From Bacteroidales bacterium (lineage in GTDB: Bacteria; Bacteroidota; Bacteroidia; Bacteroidales; F082), in the NCBI GenBank assembly GCA_017616735.1, contig JAFZXP010000072.1, positions 1-64,000 on the forward strand: a stretch of 64,000 nucleotides of DNA. Direction: 5' to 3'. Within the stretch, counting starts at the first letter, position 1, and every line of letters starts with the position of its first letter. This document shows positions 1 to 8,294 of this stretch, in pieces. The notes beneath the pieces were generated by a model. The model was not told where the DNA came from. It worked only from the letters and a program-made list of their open reading frames with translations, and ran no database searches. Position numbers and translations under genes: made by a program.

Positions 1-1
1 C

Positions 2-535
2 CTATGGTGTGGACTCTGGGCTGATGAATACTATTATTATATTGTAGATTCCATAAGCATGGAGCATATTGGCGGTGTTGACAGGAAGATGTTATGGTTT
101 GGATTGGAATATACTTGGTTTCACCCTACCGCTGCAGAGACTTGGATTGAAGGAATTGGCAGCGATTTGGGATTGCTTTATAGTGAAAGCGCAGGTATTT
201 GTGGAGCATATTATTGTACATTATGCTTCCATCAAAACGATGAGCTTATCTGGCAAAATCCGAATTATGACGATTGCACTTTTGATGCGGTTGGGGAAAA
301 CATTGGAGTTAAAAAGGTCTTATATCCAAATCCGACAAGAGGCACGATAAAAATGGAAGCTGAAAACATCCGAAATGTCTCTATTTACAATAATCTCGGT
401 GAGATAATATTTGAAACAGAGACATCGGGCAATACTTTTGAATACGATTTCCGCGATAAAAAATCAGGTCTATATATAATAAAAGTGCGAATGAACGACG
501 GTGCGGAATTCACAGAGCGTATTGTTAAAGAATGA
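2..535 (+). CDS. Secreted protein, 3' part only, with T9SS C-terminal sorting domain
   Basis: The reading frame is open from the left edge of the window, so the true start lies outside. About 177 residues are visible. The last 75 or so form a type A T9SS sorting domain: a YPNPTRG motif, a short beta-sandwich, then KSGLYIIKVRMNDG and the ending FTERIVKE. Such domains route proteins through the type IX system to the cell surface or medium, where they are normally cleaved off. The visible passenger part is rich in Trp, Tyr and Cys, and I do not recognise it. The stop codon overlaps the start of the next gene (ATGA), so the two are probably translationally coupled. The C-terminus closely matches that of the gene ending at 2613. 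Confidence 0.8.
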   Translation, partial: LWCGLWADEYYYYIVDSISMEHIGGVDRKMLWFGLEYTWFHPTAAETWIEGIGSDLGLLYSESAGICGAYYCTLCFHQNDELIWQNPNYDDCTFDAVGENIGVKKVLYPNPTRGTIKMEAENIRNVSIYNNLGEIIFETETSGNTFEYDFRDKKSGLYIIKVRMNDGAEFTERIVKE

Positions 536-684
536 AACATCTCAGATTAATATTGTCAGTTGTTTTATTGCTGCTAGCTGCGTTTTGTTGTGTAAACAAC
601 GTTGTCGAAACGCAGCAGGCGGCAACGCCGGAGCCTTACATCAAGCCCGACTCCGCCTTCGTGAGCCAGTCGCTTGCATTCACC
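505..684 (+). repeat. Direct repeat copy 1 (gene end plus next gene start)
   Basis: About 180 bp spanning the last codons of the upstream gene, the ATGA overlap and the first 50 codons of the next. It recurs at 2583-2762 at a constant offset of 2078 bp. The stretch 601-671 matches 2679-2749 at every base, while the flanking parts show scattered differences. This marks a tandem duplication of a two-gene cassette, with part of it either recent or kept uniform by gene conversion. Confidence 0.85.
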
Positions 685-945
685 GAAGCCATGGGATTGT
701 CTTTGAAAGTCAACCCTAACCCCGCAAACACATGGGTTACAGTTGACTACACCCTCCCCGAAGGCTTCAGCAACGCTGTCGTCACCCTCACCAACAATAT
801 GGGGTTGGAGGTTTACACACAAAATGTACATGGTGAACGTGGACAGCATGTAATCAACTTGCAGAAACTGCCTGTAGGTGTGTATATTCTGACAATAAAG
901 TGCGAAGAACACCGTTTAACTGAAAAAGTAGTTGTAACAAGATAA
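532..945 (+). CDS. Small secreted protein: signal peptide, short linker, T9SS sorting domain
   Basis: This 137-residue protein has a hydrophobic N-terminus (MKHLRLILSVVLLLLAAFCC) that could act as a signal peptide or, through its Cys residues, as a lipoprotein signal. A linker of about 35 residues follows (VVETQQAATPEPYIKPDSAF). Most of the rest is a T9SS sorting domain (NPNPANTW near residue 60, LPVGVYILTIKC, EKVVVTR). There is almost no passenger, which is odd for a T9SS substrate. The first 50 or so residues are nearly identical to those of the gene at 2610, whose remainder is unrelated. It overlaps the upstream gene by ATGA. It may be a chimera or remnant left by recombination between the two copies. 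No function can be assigned. Confidence 0.75.
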   Translation: MKHLRLILSVVLLLLAAFCCVNNVVETQQAATPEPYIKPDSAFVSQSLAFTEAMGLSLKVNPNPANTWVTVDYTLPEGFSNAVVTLTNNMGLEVYTQNVHGERGQHVINLQKLPVGVYILTIKCEEHRLTEKVVVTR

Positions 946-969
946 TCTATCGATAATTGGTCCACAGAC

Positions 970-2613
970 ATGAAAAGATATTTATTTCTAATACTATTGT
1001 TGTTTGTTCAAATAATCTCTTTCTGCCAATACAGAATTGACTGGCAAAACTGCTATGGAACAATTCATCAAGATTATGTAGCAGGCATTGTTGAAACTAA
1101 CGATGGATTTCTTTTGGAAGGGACAATTATCAATACAGCTTATACTTGGTCAACCGGAATCTTGATTAAAATAAATAGTGAAGGCGACACAATTTGGCAG
1201 ACAACTTATGATAAAATACTTGACCTTTGTCAAATACATAATAGTGATTATATAATAATGAATCCAGACACCTTACTATATCCCGGTACTCACTTCGGCA
1301 ATATTGGACTTAGGAAAATTGATGCAGATAGAAACACCATTTGGGAGAAAGCTTACGGAAACGAGTTCGGAATGACAAAGGGAGATTTTATGGGGTGTGC
1401 GACTTCTGATGGGGGGTATGTAGGATGCAGTTCATACTGTTATGCAGGAGGCGATATATCTCACTATTGGGGAGGCTCTGCTGATGTTTGGGTGATAAGA
1501 GTTGACAATAATGGCGACATGGTATGGGAGACCAGTGTTGGAACAACAGGTTGCGAATTTGTTAGTAGTATTCAGCAAACAGACGATGGAGGTTTCTTGA
1601 TGGCAATCACAAATATTGTCCCAGGCACAGGCAATATGATGTGCGAGGAGCACCAGAAAGTTAACGGCATCCCATATCTCGTCAAACTCGACCCTAATGG
1701 CAATGTGGAATGGAGTATCTGCTATGGAAGCGACCATTACTATACCAATATCAATGGTGTCATCGTATTGGAAGATGGATATCTTTTATATGGTGAAACA
1801 ACGGCCGACGATGGGGACTTTGAAGGTGCTGGATACCATCTTGGGTACCACGCCGGTATGTCAACTCACCCACGACTGAGTGATGTTTATTTGATGAAGA
1901 TAGACTTTGACTTTAACATCATTTGGTGCAGATGCTACGGAGGAAGAGGAGATGAATTCCCTACTAAAGTTTTCCAAAACGATGACGGTGGCTTCACTGT
2001 TTTCGCAGCCACAAAATCAATTGACGGTGATGTACAAAGTTATAATCGTCTTCCATACGACCCGCATTACTACATCGGCTTTGTCTCTTGTGTAAGTTGG
2101 ATTTTCCGTGTTGACCATAACGGCGAGCTGTTATGGGAAAGAGTGACTGGTGGTAACTATGACTCTGCACAAACTTACCCACGCGATGTGATAAAGCATA
2201 ACGACAAGGAATACACTGTCGCATCGCAAATGACATATTATGAACCCGGTTGGGAAACTTACGACATCAACTGCCCTTACAACGCAAATATGCCCGGCTC
2301 AGGCATCAATTTCTGGGTTTATCACATCACCGACACTTTCGACTACGACAATGTCGGAGAAGTTGAGGATAACGAAAATGTGGTTGGCTTGGAGATTCAT
2401 CCAAACCCCGCCAGAGACATTTTGAATATCAGTTTTGCAGATGATAGTGAATGTCAATCTGTCGAAATCTATGCCATCGACGGCAGATTATTAAAAACAC
2501 AAATTGATAATTTTGATAAAATCAACATTGCTGACCTCACTTCAGGTTTATACCTAATCAAAGTGCGAATGTCCGATGGTTCTGAGTTCACGGAACGTAT
2601 TGTTAAAGAATGA
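970..2613 (+). CDS. Large secreted T9SS protein with repeated W/YGG..D..GG motifs
   Basis: The 547-residue product has a signal peptide (MKRYLFLILLLFVQIISFCQ). Its long passenger repeats motifs such as IWxxxYGxxxxD, DDGGF and DGD about every 60-90 residues, the pattern of beta-propeller-like T9SS proteins common in Bacteroidetes. The last 85 residues form a sorting domain (IHPNPARDILNIS, LTSGLYLIKVRMSDG, FTERIVKE). The ending is nearly identical to that of the partial gene ending at 535, and both are followed by an ATGA-coupled small gene, so this is the second copy of a duplicated cassette. The ligand or role of the propeller-like part is unknown. The start is chosen for the signal peptide. 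A 24-bp gap separates it from the gene before. Confidence 0.8.
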   Translation: MKRYLFLILLLFVQIISFCQYRIDWQNCYGTIHQDYVAGIVETNDGFLLEGTIINTAYTWSTGILIKINSEGDTIWQTTYDKILDLCQIHNSDYIIMNPDTLLYPGTHFGNIGLRKIDADRNTIWEKAYGNEFGMTKGDFMGCATSDGGYVGCSSYCYAGGDISHYWGGSADVWVIRVDNNGDMVWETSVGTTGCEFVSSIQQTDDGGFLMAITNIVPGTGNMMCEEHQKVNGIPYLVKLDPNGNVEWSICYGSDHYYTNINGVIVLEDGYLLYGETTADDGDFEGAGYHLGYHAGMSTHPRLSDVYLMKIDFDFNIIWCRCYGGRGDEFPTKVFQNDDGGFTVFAATKSIDGDVQSYNRLPYDPHYYIGFVSCVSWIFRVDHNGELLWERVTGGNYDSAQTYPRDVIKHNDKEYTVASQMTYYEPGWETYDINCPYNANMPGSGINFWVYHITDTFDYDNVGEVEDNENVVGLEIHPNPARDILNISFADDSECQSVEIYAIDGRLLKTQIDNFDKINIADLTSGLYLIKVRMSDGSEFTERIVKE

Positions 2614-2762
2614 AACATCTAAAATTAATATTATCAGTCGTTTCATTGCTGCTTGCTGCGTTTTGTTGTGTCAACATCGTTGTCGAAACGCAGCAGGCGG
2701 CAACGCCGGAGCCTTACATCAAGCCCGACTCCGCCTTCGTGAGCCAGTCACTGGCGTTCGCC
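2583..2762 (+). repeat. Direct repeat copy 2 (gene end plus next gene start)
   Basis: Partner of the repeat at 505-684. The 71-bp core 2679-2749 is identical to 601-671. Beyond about 2762 the two downstream genes lose all similarity, so the repeat boundary falls inside coding sequence, about 50 codons in. Confidence 0.85.
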
Positions 2763-3242
2763 GGAGAGCATCAATGGGTGTCGTTCCATCTAAGCGTGCT
2801 CCGGTTGGATGAATCCAACATGCTCCAAGACGGTCCGACCTACGATGTCATCATCAAATACGACGGAGATAACTCTATGGTGTTCTTCACCGACAACTTC
2901 AGCCATTATGTTGTCACAAAGGAGAATCCCGAAATCAAAAGCCTTCACTGGGATTGTCTCAGCATGGCTTGGTTTTACTTCCATCCCATTCCGTTTATCG
3001 ACACCAAGCCCTATCTGAGGCAACTCACGTCTTGCAAAAAAGACATCGACGGCAACACTACGTTTTTCCGTTTCGAATCAGATTGGGCAATGGGGCAAGC
3101 CGACTTCATGGTGAACGCCGAAACCTTCACCCTGTACCGTGCCGGTCACCGCACCTACCTCTGGAACGAAGTCTATTGCTTCCACGACATTTCCTTCGAG
3201 GATAGGCTGCATTATATCGATTCAATAATGGCCAATGATTAA
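2610..3242 (+). CDS. Secreted protein sharing its N-terminus with the gene at 532, no T9SS domain
   Basis: This 210-residue protein begins MKHLKLILSVVSLLLAAFCC, then carries the same 30-residue linker as the protein at 532. From residue 51 it differs completely: a mixed region rich in Trp, Phe and Asp with no recognised motif and no T9SS sorting domain. It overlaps the upstream gene by ATGA. The shared leader with different bodies suggests that either this gene or the one at 532 arose by recombination within the duplicated leader. It is probably exported to the periplasm or membrane. The function is unknown. Confidence 0.7.
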   Translation: MKHLKLILSVVSLLLAAFCCVNIVVETQQAATPEPYIKPDSAFVSQSLAFAGEHQWVSFHLSVLRLDESNMLQDGPTYDVIIKYDGDNSMVFFTDNFSHYVVTKENPEIKSLHWDCLSMAWFYFHPIPFIDTKPYLRQLTSCKKDIDGNTTFFRFESDWAMGQADFMVNAETFTLYRAGHRTYLWNEVYCFHDISFEDRLHYIDSIMAND

Positions 3243-3280
3243 AACATGAGATTTTGGTACAATTGAGTATAAAAAAGCAT

Positions 3281-3288
3281 TATATTTG
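3281..3288 (+). promoter_or_regulatory. Bacteroidetes -7 box (TATATTTG) for the GH89 gene
   Basis: TATATTTG matches the TAnnTTTG consensus and ends 18 bp before the ATG at 3307. No TTG lies at the ideal -33 spacing, so this is a half-matched promoter. Confidence 0.6.
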
Positions 3289-3306
3289 CGGAAATAAATT
3301 TTTACT

Positions 3307-5526
3307 ATGAAAAAGTTATTTCTCATTGCTTTTTTAAGCTGTATTCTTTGCTTCTCGTGTGGTAAAAAAGAAACCGATCCTGAAGCAATCGCTATGCGCG
3401 GATTGGTGAACCGTGTGGTTCCGGAATATTCAAAACATATTGTGCTTGAACGACTTAACGACACTGTTGATTGTTTTGATATTGAAACCGTGGGTAAAAA
3501 CCTCGTGATTCGTGGCAACAACGCCAACAGCATGGCAGTGGGATTGAACCATTACCTTAAATATTATTGCAAGGCGCAATATTCGTGGTTCGAGACAGAA
3601 AAGCTTGAGATTCCTTCGGAGATGCCGAAAGTTGAGGGAAAAGTTCGCTTAAACGCCCGCGTTCCCGACCGTTTCTTCTTGAATTACTGCACCTTCGGCT
3701 ACACCATGCCGTGGTGGAACTGGTCGCAATGGGAGCATTTCATCGACTGGATGGCGCTCAACGGCATTAATTTGCCTTTGGCAATCACCGGACAGGAGTC
3801 GGTTTGGTATGAGGTGTGGAGTGATTTTGGCTTGACAGACGAGGAAATCCGCAGCTATTTCACAGGTCCTGCACATTTGCCTTGGCACTGTATGCAGAAT
3901 ATCGACCGTTGGGGCGGTCCGCTGCCGATGGTGTGGCTTGAGAATCAAAAAGCGTTGCAGAAACAGATTGTAGCTCGTGAACGTGAACTCAATATGAAGC
4001 CTGTTTTGCCAGGTTTTGCAGGTCATGTGCCACCATGCATTACCCGTATCTATCCTGATGCGCCGTTGGCATCGTTGGGCGACTGGGCTGGCTTTGACAG
4101 CACATGCTGGTGCAAGTTCCTCGACCCGCTCGATCCGCTTTACACCGAGATACAGAAGAAATTCATTGCAAAACAGACAGAGTTCTACGGCACCGACCAT
4201 ATCTATGGCATAGATATCTTCAACGAGCTCATCCCGCCAAGCTGGGAGCCTGAATATTTGGCTCGCGTGAGCCGTCAGGTTTATGAATCGCTTGAGGCTG
4301 CCGACCCTGATGCAAAATGGCTTGAGATGGCTTGGCTATTCTGGAATGAGCGCCAATATTGGGAGGTCGATAACCGTATCGAAGCGTACATAACTTCAAT
4401 GCCAATTGACCGTCATATCATGCTCGATTACTACTGTGAACGTCAGCCGGTGTGGGAACGCACCAACGCCTACTACGGCGTGCCTTACATCTGGTGCTAC
4501 CTTGGCAACTTCGGCGGAAACTCAATGCTTGCCGGTAACTTGGATACTGTAAACGCCCGTATTGAACGCGCTTTCGAAAAAGGCGGCGACAACTTCGTGG
4601 GCATCGGCTCAACTCTTGAGGGCTTCGACTGCAACCCGTTCATGTATGAATATGTGTTTGAAAAAGCTTGGGACAACCCGCTCACGAAGAACGTGAAAGC
4701 ATGGGTTGAATGCCTCGCCGACCAGCGTGCCGGTAAAGCCGACGAAAACTACCGCATCGCTTGGAAAATCCTTGCCGACGAGGTATATAATAAGGTATCG
4801 TCACCAGGACAATGCGTGCGCATCAACCAGCGCCCGACAACTGGAAACATCAAGGAATACAGGCAATATTACATCGCGCCTACGTATAAGTATAAAAACA
4901 TAGTTCTTCTTGATGTTTTAGATAATCTATTAGCCTCTGATTGTAATACAAGAACTCGTCATTTTGACATCGTCAACGTCACTCGTCAGCTGCTTGGCAA
5001 TTATTTCAGCGATTTGTATATCGATTATGTAAATGCTTATAAAGACAACGATTTCGCCAAGATGCAGGAAATTGAAAAGACAATGACATCAATTCTTGAC
5101 GACACGGAAAAGATTCTTGCCACCGAACCAGCTTTCCTTGTCGGAAAATGGATTAAAGACGCGCGAGCCATTGGTAATACTGATGAAGAGAAGGATTATT
5201 TCGAGAGCAACGCACGTAATATCATCACAACTTGGGGTGAGGAAGATGCCTTGTTGAACGAATACGCCAGCCGTGCCTGGGCAGGACTCACCGAGACATA
5301 CTACGCCTACCGCTGGAAAGAGTTCTTCAAAGATATGGACGCAGCCATCGCAGCCGGTGAAGACTTTGATGAGCGTGCCTATCACGATCGCATCTGCAAA
5401 TACGAAGGTCAGTGGTGGCGTGAACGTCTTCACACTTTCAACGCTGAACCTCAAGGCGACGCAGTTGAAATCGCTACGGAGATTGCTGAAAAATATCGCG
5501 CAGAGTTAGAAAATAGGTACAGATAA
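3307..5526 (+). CDS. Alpha-N-acetylglucosaminidase (GH89, NAGLU family), lipoprotein
   Basis: The 739-residue protein has a lipoprotein signal with Cys18 (LCFSCGK). It then follows the GH89 layout: a small N-terminal domain to about residue 110, a TIM barrel (VPDRFFLNYCTFGYTMPWWN, WMALNGINLPLA near 150) and an all-helical C-terminal domain. The likely catalytic carboxylates are Glu307 in IDIFNEL and Glu438 in GSTLEGF, by analogy with human NAGLU. GH89 enzymes release terminal alpha-linked GlcNAc, for example from heparan sulfate or mucin glycans. As a lipoprotein it would work in the periplasm or at the outer membrane, fitting a host-glycan diet. It stands alone with its own promoter and no SusC/SusD pair nearby. 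Full length is typical of bacterial members. Confidence 0.92.
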   Translation: MKKLFLIAFLSCILCFSCGKKETDPEAIAMRGLVNRVVPEYSKHIVLERLNDTVDCFDIETVGKNLVIRGNNANSMAVGLNHYLKYYCKAQYSWFETEKLEIPSEMPKVEGKVRLNARVPDRFFLNYCTFGYTMPWWNWSQWEHFIDWMALNGINLPLAITGQESVWYEVWSDFGLTDEEIRSYFTGPAHLPWHCMQNIDRWGGPLPMVWLENQKALQKQIVARERELNMKPVLPGFAGHVPPCITRIYPDAPLASLGDWAGFDSTCWCKFLDPLDPLYTEIQKKFIAKQTEFYGTDHIYGIDIFNELIPPSWEPEYLARVSRQVYESLEAADPDAKWLEMAWLFWNERQYWEVDNRIEAYITSMPIDRHIMLDYYCERQPVWERTNAYYGVPYIWCYLGNFGGNSMLAGNLDTVNARIERAFEKGGDNFVGIGSTLEGFDCNPFMYEYVFEKAWDNPLTKNVKAWVECLADQRAGKADENYRIAWKILADEVYNKVSSPGQCVRINQRPTTGNIKEYRQYYIAPTYKYKNIVLLDVLDNLLASDCNTRTRHFDIVNVTRQLLGNYFSDLYIDYVNAYKDNDFAKMQEIEKTMTSILDDTEKILATEPAFLVGKWIKDARAIGNTDEEKDYFESNARNIITTWGEEDALLNEYASRAWAGLTETYYAYRWKEFFKDMDAAIAAGEDFDERAYHDRICKYEGQWWRERLHTFNAEPQGDAVEIATEIAEKYRAELENRYR

Positions 5527-5537
5527 AAAAATTATCG

Positions 5538-5545
5538 TATCTTTG
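5538..5545 (+). promoter_or_regulatory. Bacteroidetes -7 box (TATCTTTG) for the lipoprotein/radical SAM pair
   Basis: TATCTTTG followed by CAG lies 20 bp before the ATG at 5566. It begins 12 bp after the GH89 stop codon, so the pair has its own promoter. Confidence 0.65.
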
Positions 5546-5565
5546 CAGTGTTAAAACATAAAAAA

Positions 5566-5841
5566 ATGAAAAAAATCACTCGTACGATTTGGGTCGGAAT
5601 ATTGTCAGCATTGGCATTCCTCGGCGCCTGCACCTCAACAAAAGGTTTGACAAAAGCTGAGAGAAATCAGCTTATTCAGGAGCGCGATTCTATCCAGACT
5701 ATCATCAACAGCAGAGAAAGCGCCTGCGTTTACGGCTCACCTGAGGTTATTGAGGCTTATGGCAAGGAGACTCAACGTTTGCGCAATCAAGTAAAGGAAA
5801 TTAACGCCCGTCTTGGCGAAGATGAGCCAAAGAAACAATAA
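5566..5841 (+). CDS. Small lipoprotein paired with a radical SAM enzyme
   Basis: From the ATG at 5566 the product has 91 residues. I prefer this to an in-frame GTG at 5548, which would fall right at the transcription start. It has a lipoprotein signal (LSALAFLGAC, Cys near residue 22), a helical, charged body, and a motif CVYGSPEVIEAYG about 50 residues in. It overlaps the following radical SAM gene by 20 bp. Small Bacteroidetes lipoproteins with a YG.P-type motif next to a SPASM radical SAM enzyme have been described as an 'rSAM/lipoprotein system' in protein family collections, and this pair appears to belong there or nearby. That the enzyme modifies this lipoprotein is an inference. Confidence 0.75.
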   Translation: MKKITRTIWVGILSALAFLGACTSTKGLTKAERNQLIQERDSIQTIINSRESACVYGSPEVIEAYGKETQRLRNQVKEINARLGEDEPKKQ

Positions 5842-6907
5842 ACTCGGTTTTAACAAACGAGTAAGATTAGAGCTCAATCGTGTCAACCTCCAGCGACGTA
5901 CTGAGGAACACGAGTTACACCAGCTTTTCTGGGAATGCACCCTGCGATGCAACATCAACTGCCGTCATTGTGGCAGCGACTGCCGTATGCTTTCCGAGCA
6001 AAACGACATGCCTCTCGCAGATTTTCTTAAGGTTTTAGATGAGATAAAACTACACGAAGACCCGTCGAATGTGATGGTCATCACCACCGGTGGCGAGCCA
6101 ACCATGCGCCGTGATCTTGCTGAATGCGGCCATGAAATTTCAAAGCGCGGCTTCGTGTGGGGCATGGTCACCAACGGCATGCTTCTCACACCCGAAAGAC
6201 TCAACGAATTTGTCGAAAACGGACTGAAATCCATCGCAATTAGCTTCGACGGCTTCGAGGACGACCACAACTGGATGCGCGGTAACTCATTGAGTTACAA
6301 GAATGTACTTGTTGCTGTGGAAGCCCTGAAACAGCATCCGAATCTGACTTGGGATGTTATAACATGCGTCAACCAACGAACCATAAAATATCTTCCTGAA
6401 TTTCGTGATTTCCTGATTTCTTTAGGGATAAAAAGATGGCGTCTGTTTACTGTTTTTCCTTTCGGAAGAGCAGCCAACGAACCTGATTTGCAGCTTTCGA
6501 ATGAACAGTTTGTGGAAATGCTCGAATTCATCAAACAGACTCGTCTCGAAGGCAAAATCCGTGCCGACTATGGTTGCGACGGTTTCCTTGGCAGATACGA
6601 AGGCGAGGTGCGAAACCATTATTATTCATGCAGCGCGGGCATCAACGTGGCATCAATTCTTGCCGACGGCTCCATCTCAGGATGCCTCAGCATTCGTGCC
6701 GACTACCATCAGGGAAACATCTACAAAGACAGTTTCTGGGACGTTTGGCAAAACCGTTTTGAAAAATACCGCGACCGCAAATGGATGAAAACCGACGACT
6801 GCGCCAAATGCAAGATGTGGCGCTACTGCCTCGGCAACGGCTTCCATCTCCGCGATGGCGAAGGCAAACTGCAGGTTTGTCAGTATAAAAAAATAGCGAC
6901 GATTTAA
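5822..6907 (+). CDS. Radical SAM/SPASM-domain protein
   Basis: The ATG at 5822 is preferred over the TTG at 5813 and gives 361 residues. The CxxxCxxC motif for the SAM-binding 4Fe-4S cluster is Cys43, Cys47 and Cys50 (CNINCRHC). TTGGEPTMR is the glycine-rich SAM-binding strand. The C-terminal third has the SPASM pattern of extra cysteines (YSCSAG, SGCLS, DDCAKCKMWRYC, then LQVC) that holds auxiliary iron-sulfur clusters. This architecture is typical of enzymes acting on peptides or proteins. The overlap with the lipoprotein gene points to that protein as substrate or partner. Its stop codon lies inside the terminator palindrome at 6890-6921. Confidence 0.88.
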   Translation: MSQRNNKLGFNKRVRLELNRVNLQRRTEEHELHQLFWECTLRCNINCRHCGSDCRMLSEQNDMPLADFLKVLDEIKLHEDPSNVMVITTGGEPTMRRDLAECGHEISKRGFVWGMVTNGMLLTPERLNEFVENGLKSIAISFDGFEDDHNWMRGNSLSYKNVLVAVEALKQHPNLTWDVITCVNQRTIKYLPEFRDFLISLGIKRWRLFTVFPFGRAANEPDLQLSNEQFVEMLEFIKQTRLEGKIRADYGCDGFLGRYEGEVRNHYYSCSAGINVASILADGSISGCLSIRADYHQGNIYKDSFWDVWQNRFEKYRDRKWMKTDDCAKCKMWRYCLGNGFHLRDGEGKLQVCQYKKIATI

Positions 6908-6921
6908 ATCGTCGCTATTTT
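6890..6921. terminator. Bidirectional terminator, perfect 32-bp palindrome
   Basis: The half-site AAAATAGCGACGATTT is followed at once by its exact reverse complement. It lies between the convergent radical SAM gene and the efflux operon, and includes the stop codon of the radical SAM gene at 6905-6907. The A-rich left flank and T-rich right flank would give a U tract in both directions. Confidence 0.8.
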
Positions 6922-6922
6922 C

Positions 6923-8272
6923 TTATTTTGTACCAAATCCTCCTAATGAGGAGTACAGGTTAATGAGCGCCTGAATCATCTCATATTGGTTTTGAACCAA
7001 TGTGAATTCAGCCGATAGCAGCGACTCTTGCGCTGTGAGCACTTCCAAATAAGTGGTGCTGCCGTTATTCATCAACTCCGTTGTGGCTGTATAAGCTTCA
7101 TGGAGCGCATTCACACGGATTTCGATGTGCTCGGCCTTCTCTTCAGCAGTCTGGCATTTATGTTGATATTGGTAGACCTCGCTGCCTGCTTTGTAGAGTG
7201 CCTGAACAAATTCCAACTCCGCCTTTTCCTGTTCTTTCTTGGCGTTTCTGACCTGAGCTCTTAGACGTCCGCCCTGGAAGATAGGCTGTGTCAACTCTCC
7301 AACCGCCTGTGCGATGAGGTCGAGAGCGTCGAAAGTGCCAGTATAACCGACCAAGCCGCTGATGGTGATGTTAGGATAGAAATCCTGTCGTGCCTGCTGT
7401 GTGCTATAGTAAGCAATCTCCATGTTGCGTTCTGCCATGCGGACATCCGGACGAGCGTCGAGAAGTCGTGCCGGCAAGCCGAGATGAATCTGCTCAGGCA
7501 TCTGGAACTCTCCAAACTTGGCACGCTCGATATGATGTGGCGGCTCGGCAAGCAACAGACAAAGCGAAGCTTCGGTATTGATGATGGTGTTACGCAAGTC
7601 AACAATCTCGGTACGAATCTCCTCTAACGATGCTTCCATCTGAAACACTGCCGGACTCTTATAAATACCGGCATTATACAAGGCTTCCGTTGAGTTGTAT
7701 GACTCTTCATAAAGTCCTTCGAAATATTCGGCAAGTTCCAGCTCATGGTCGAGCATTACCAACATGTAATAGGTATTGGCGACGTTTGCTGCCAAACTGA
7801 CCTTCATAGCCTGTCGGTAATCCTGATAGTATGCAAGTTGCGACTTCGACTTTCTGATTTGACTTCTGGTCTGACCGAAAAGACCTATCTGCCAACTTGC
7901 TGTTACAGGAATCATAACGCTGTTGCTGGTGTTACCTGCAAGATTTGTAATAGTTGCCTGAGGAGCGAAAGCAAATGTTGGCGCATAACCCCATTTAGCG
8001 GCTTTCAATGTGTTCTGAGCCTGTTCAATGCTGAGTTGGGTCGTTCGCATGTCGGTGTTGTTTTCAAATGCGTCGTCGATAAGATTCTGAAGCAACGGAT
8101 CAGTGAAGATGTCGCGCCAGTTGATATCGCCAATAGATGTTGTGTCTTGTGAATCAACGACATCACCCATTATTTTCTCGTCAACGGTGGCATCTGACTC
8201 ATATTTCTTATAGAGGGAGCAGCTTGGTAAAAACAGCATCCCGACTAATAAAACAATTATATACCTTTTCAT
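6923..8272 (-). CDS. TolC-like outer membrane factor of the RND efflux pump (lipoprotein)
   Basis: The start at 8272 gives 449 residues and places the lipoprotein signal (MKRYIIVLLVGMLFLPSC, Cys18) at the N-terminus. An ATG 39 bp further upstream would overlap the pump gene and bury the signal, and an AAAGG sits at ribosome-binding distance from 8272. The protein has the two repeated OEP domains of the NodT/OprM type (NWRDIFTDPLLQNLIDDAF near the start; LPARLLDARPDVRMAERNME in the middle; FQGGRLRAQVRNAKKEQEKAE). It forms the outer-membrane channel for the RND pump encoded just upstream, 22 bp away. It ends at the bidirectional terminator. Confidence 0.92.
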   Translation of the reverse strand: MKRYIIVLLVGMLFLPSCSLYKKYESDATVDEKIMGDVVDSQDTTSIGDINWRDIFTDPLLQNLIDDAFENNTDMRTTQLSIEQAQNTLKAAKWGYAPTFAFAPQATITNLAGNTSNSVMIPVTASWQIGLFGQTRSQIRKSKSQLAYYQDYRQAMKVSLAANVANTYYMLVMLDHELELAEYFEGLYEESYNSTEALYNAGIYKSPAVFQMEASLEEIRTEIVDLRNTIINTEASLCLLLAEPPHHIERAKFGEFQMPEQIHLGLPARLLDARPDVRMAERNMEIAYYSTQQARQDFYPNITISGLVGYTGTFDALDLIAQAVGELTQPIFQGGRLRAQVRNAKKEQEKAELEFVQALYKAGSEVYQYQHKCQTAEEKAEHIEIRVNALHEAYTATTELMNNGSTTYLEVLTAQESLLSAEFTLVQNQYEMIQALINLYSSLGGFGTK

Positions 8273-8294
8273 AGATACACCTTTCTTATTTAAA

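Noticed and set aside
5548..5565. GTG at 5548 as the start of the small lipoprotein
   Set aside because: It lies only 3 bp after the -7 box, before the likely transcription start. The ATG at 5566 gives a proper lipoprotein signal.
6890..6921. Palindrome considered as a mobile palindromic element
   Set aside because: Its place between convergent genes, T runs on both strands and single occurrence fit a bidirectional terminator better.
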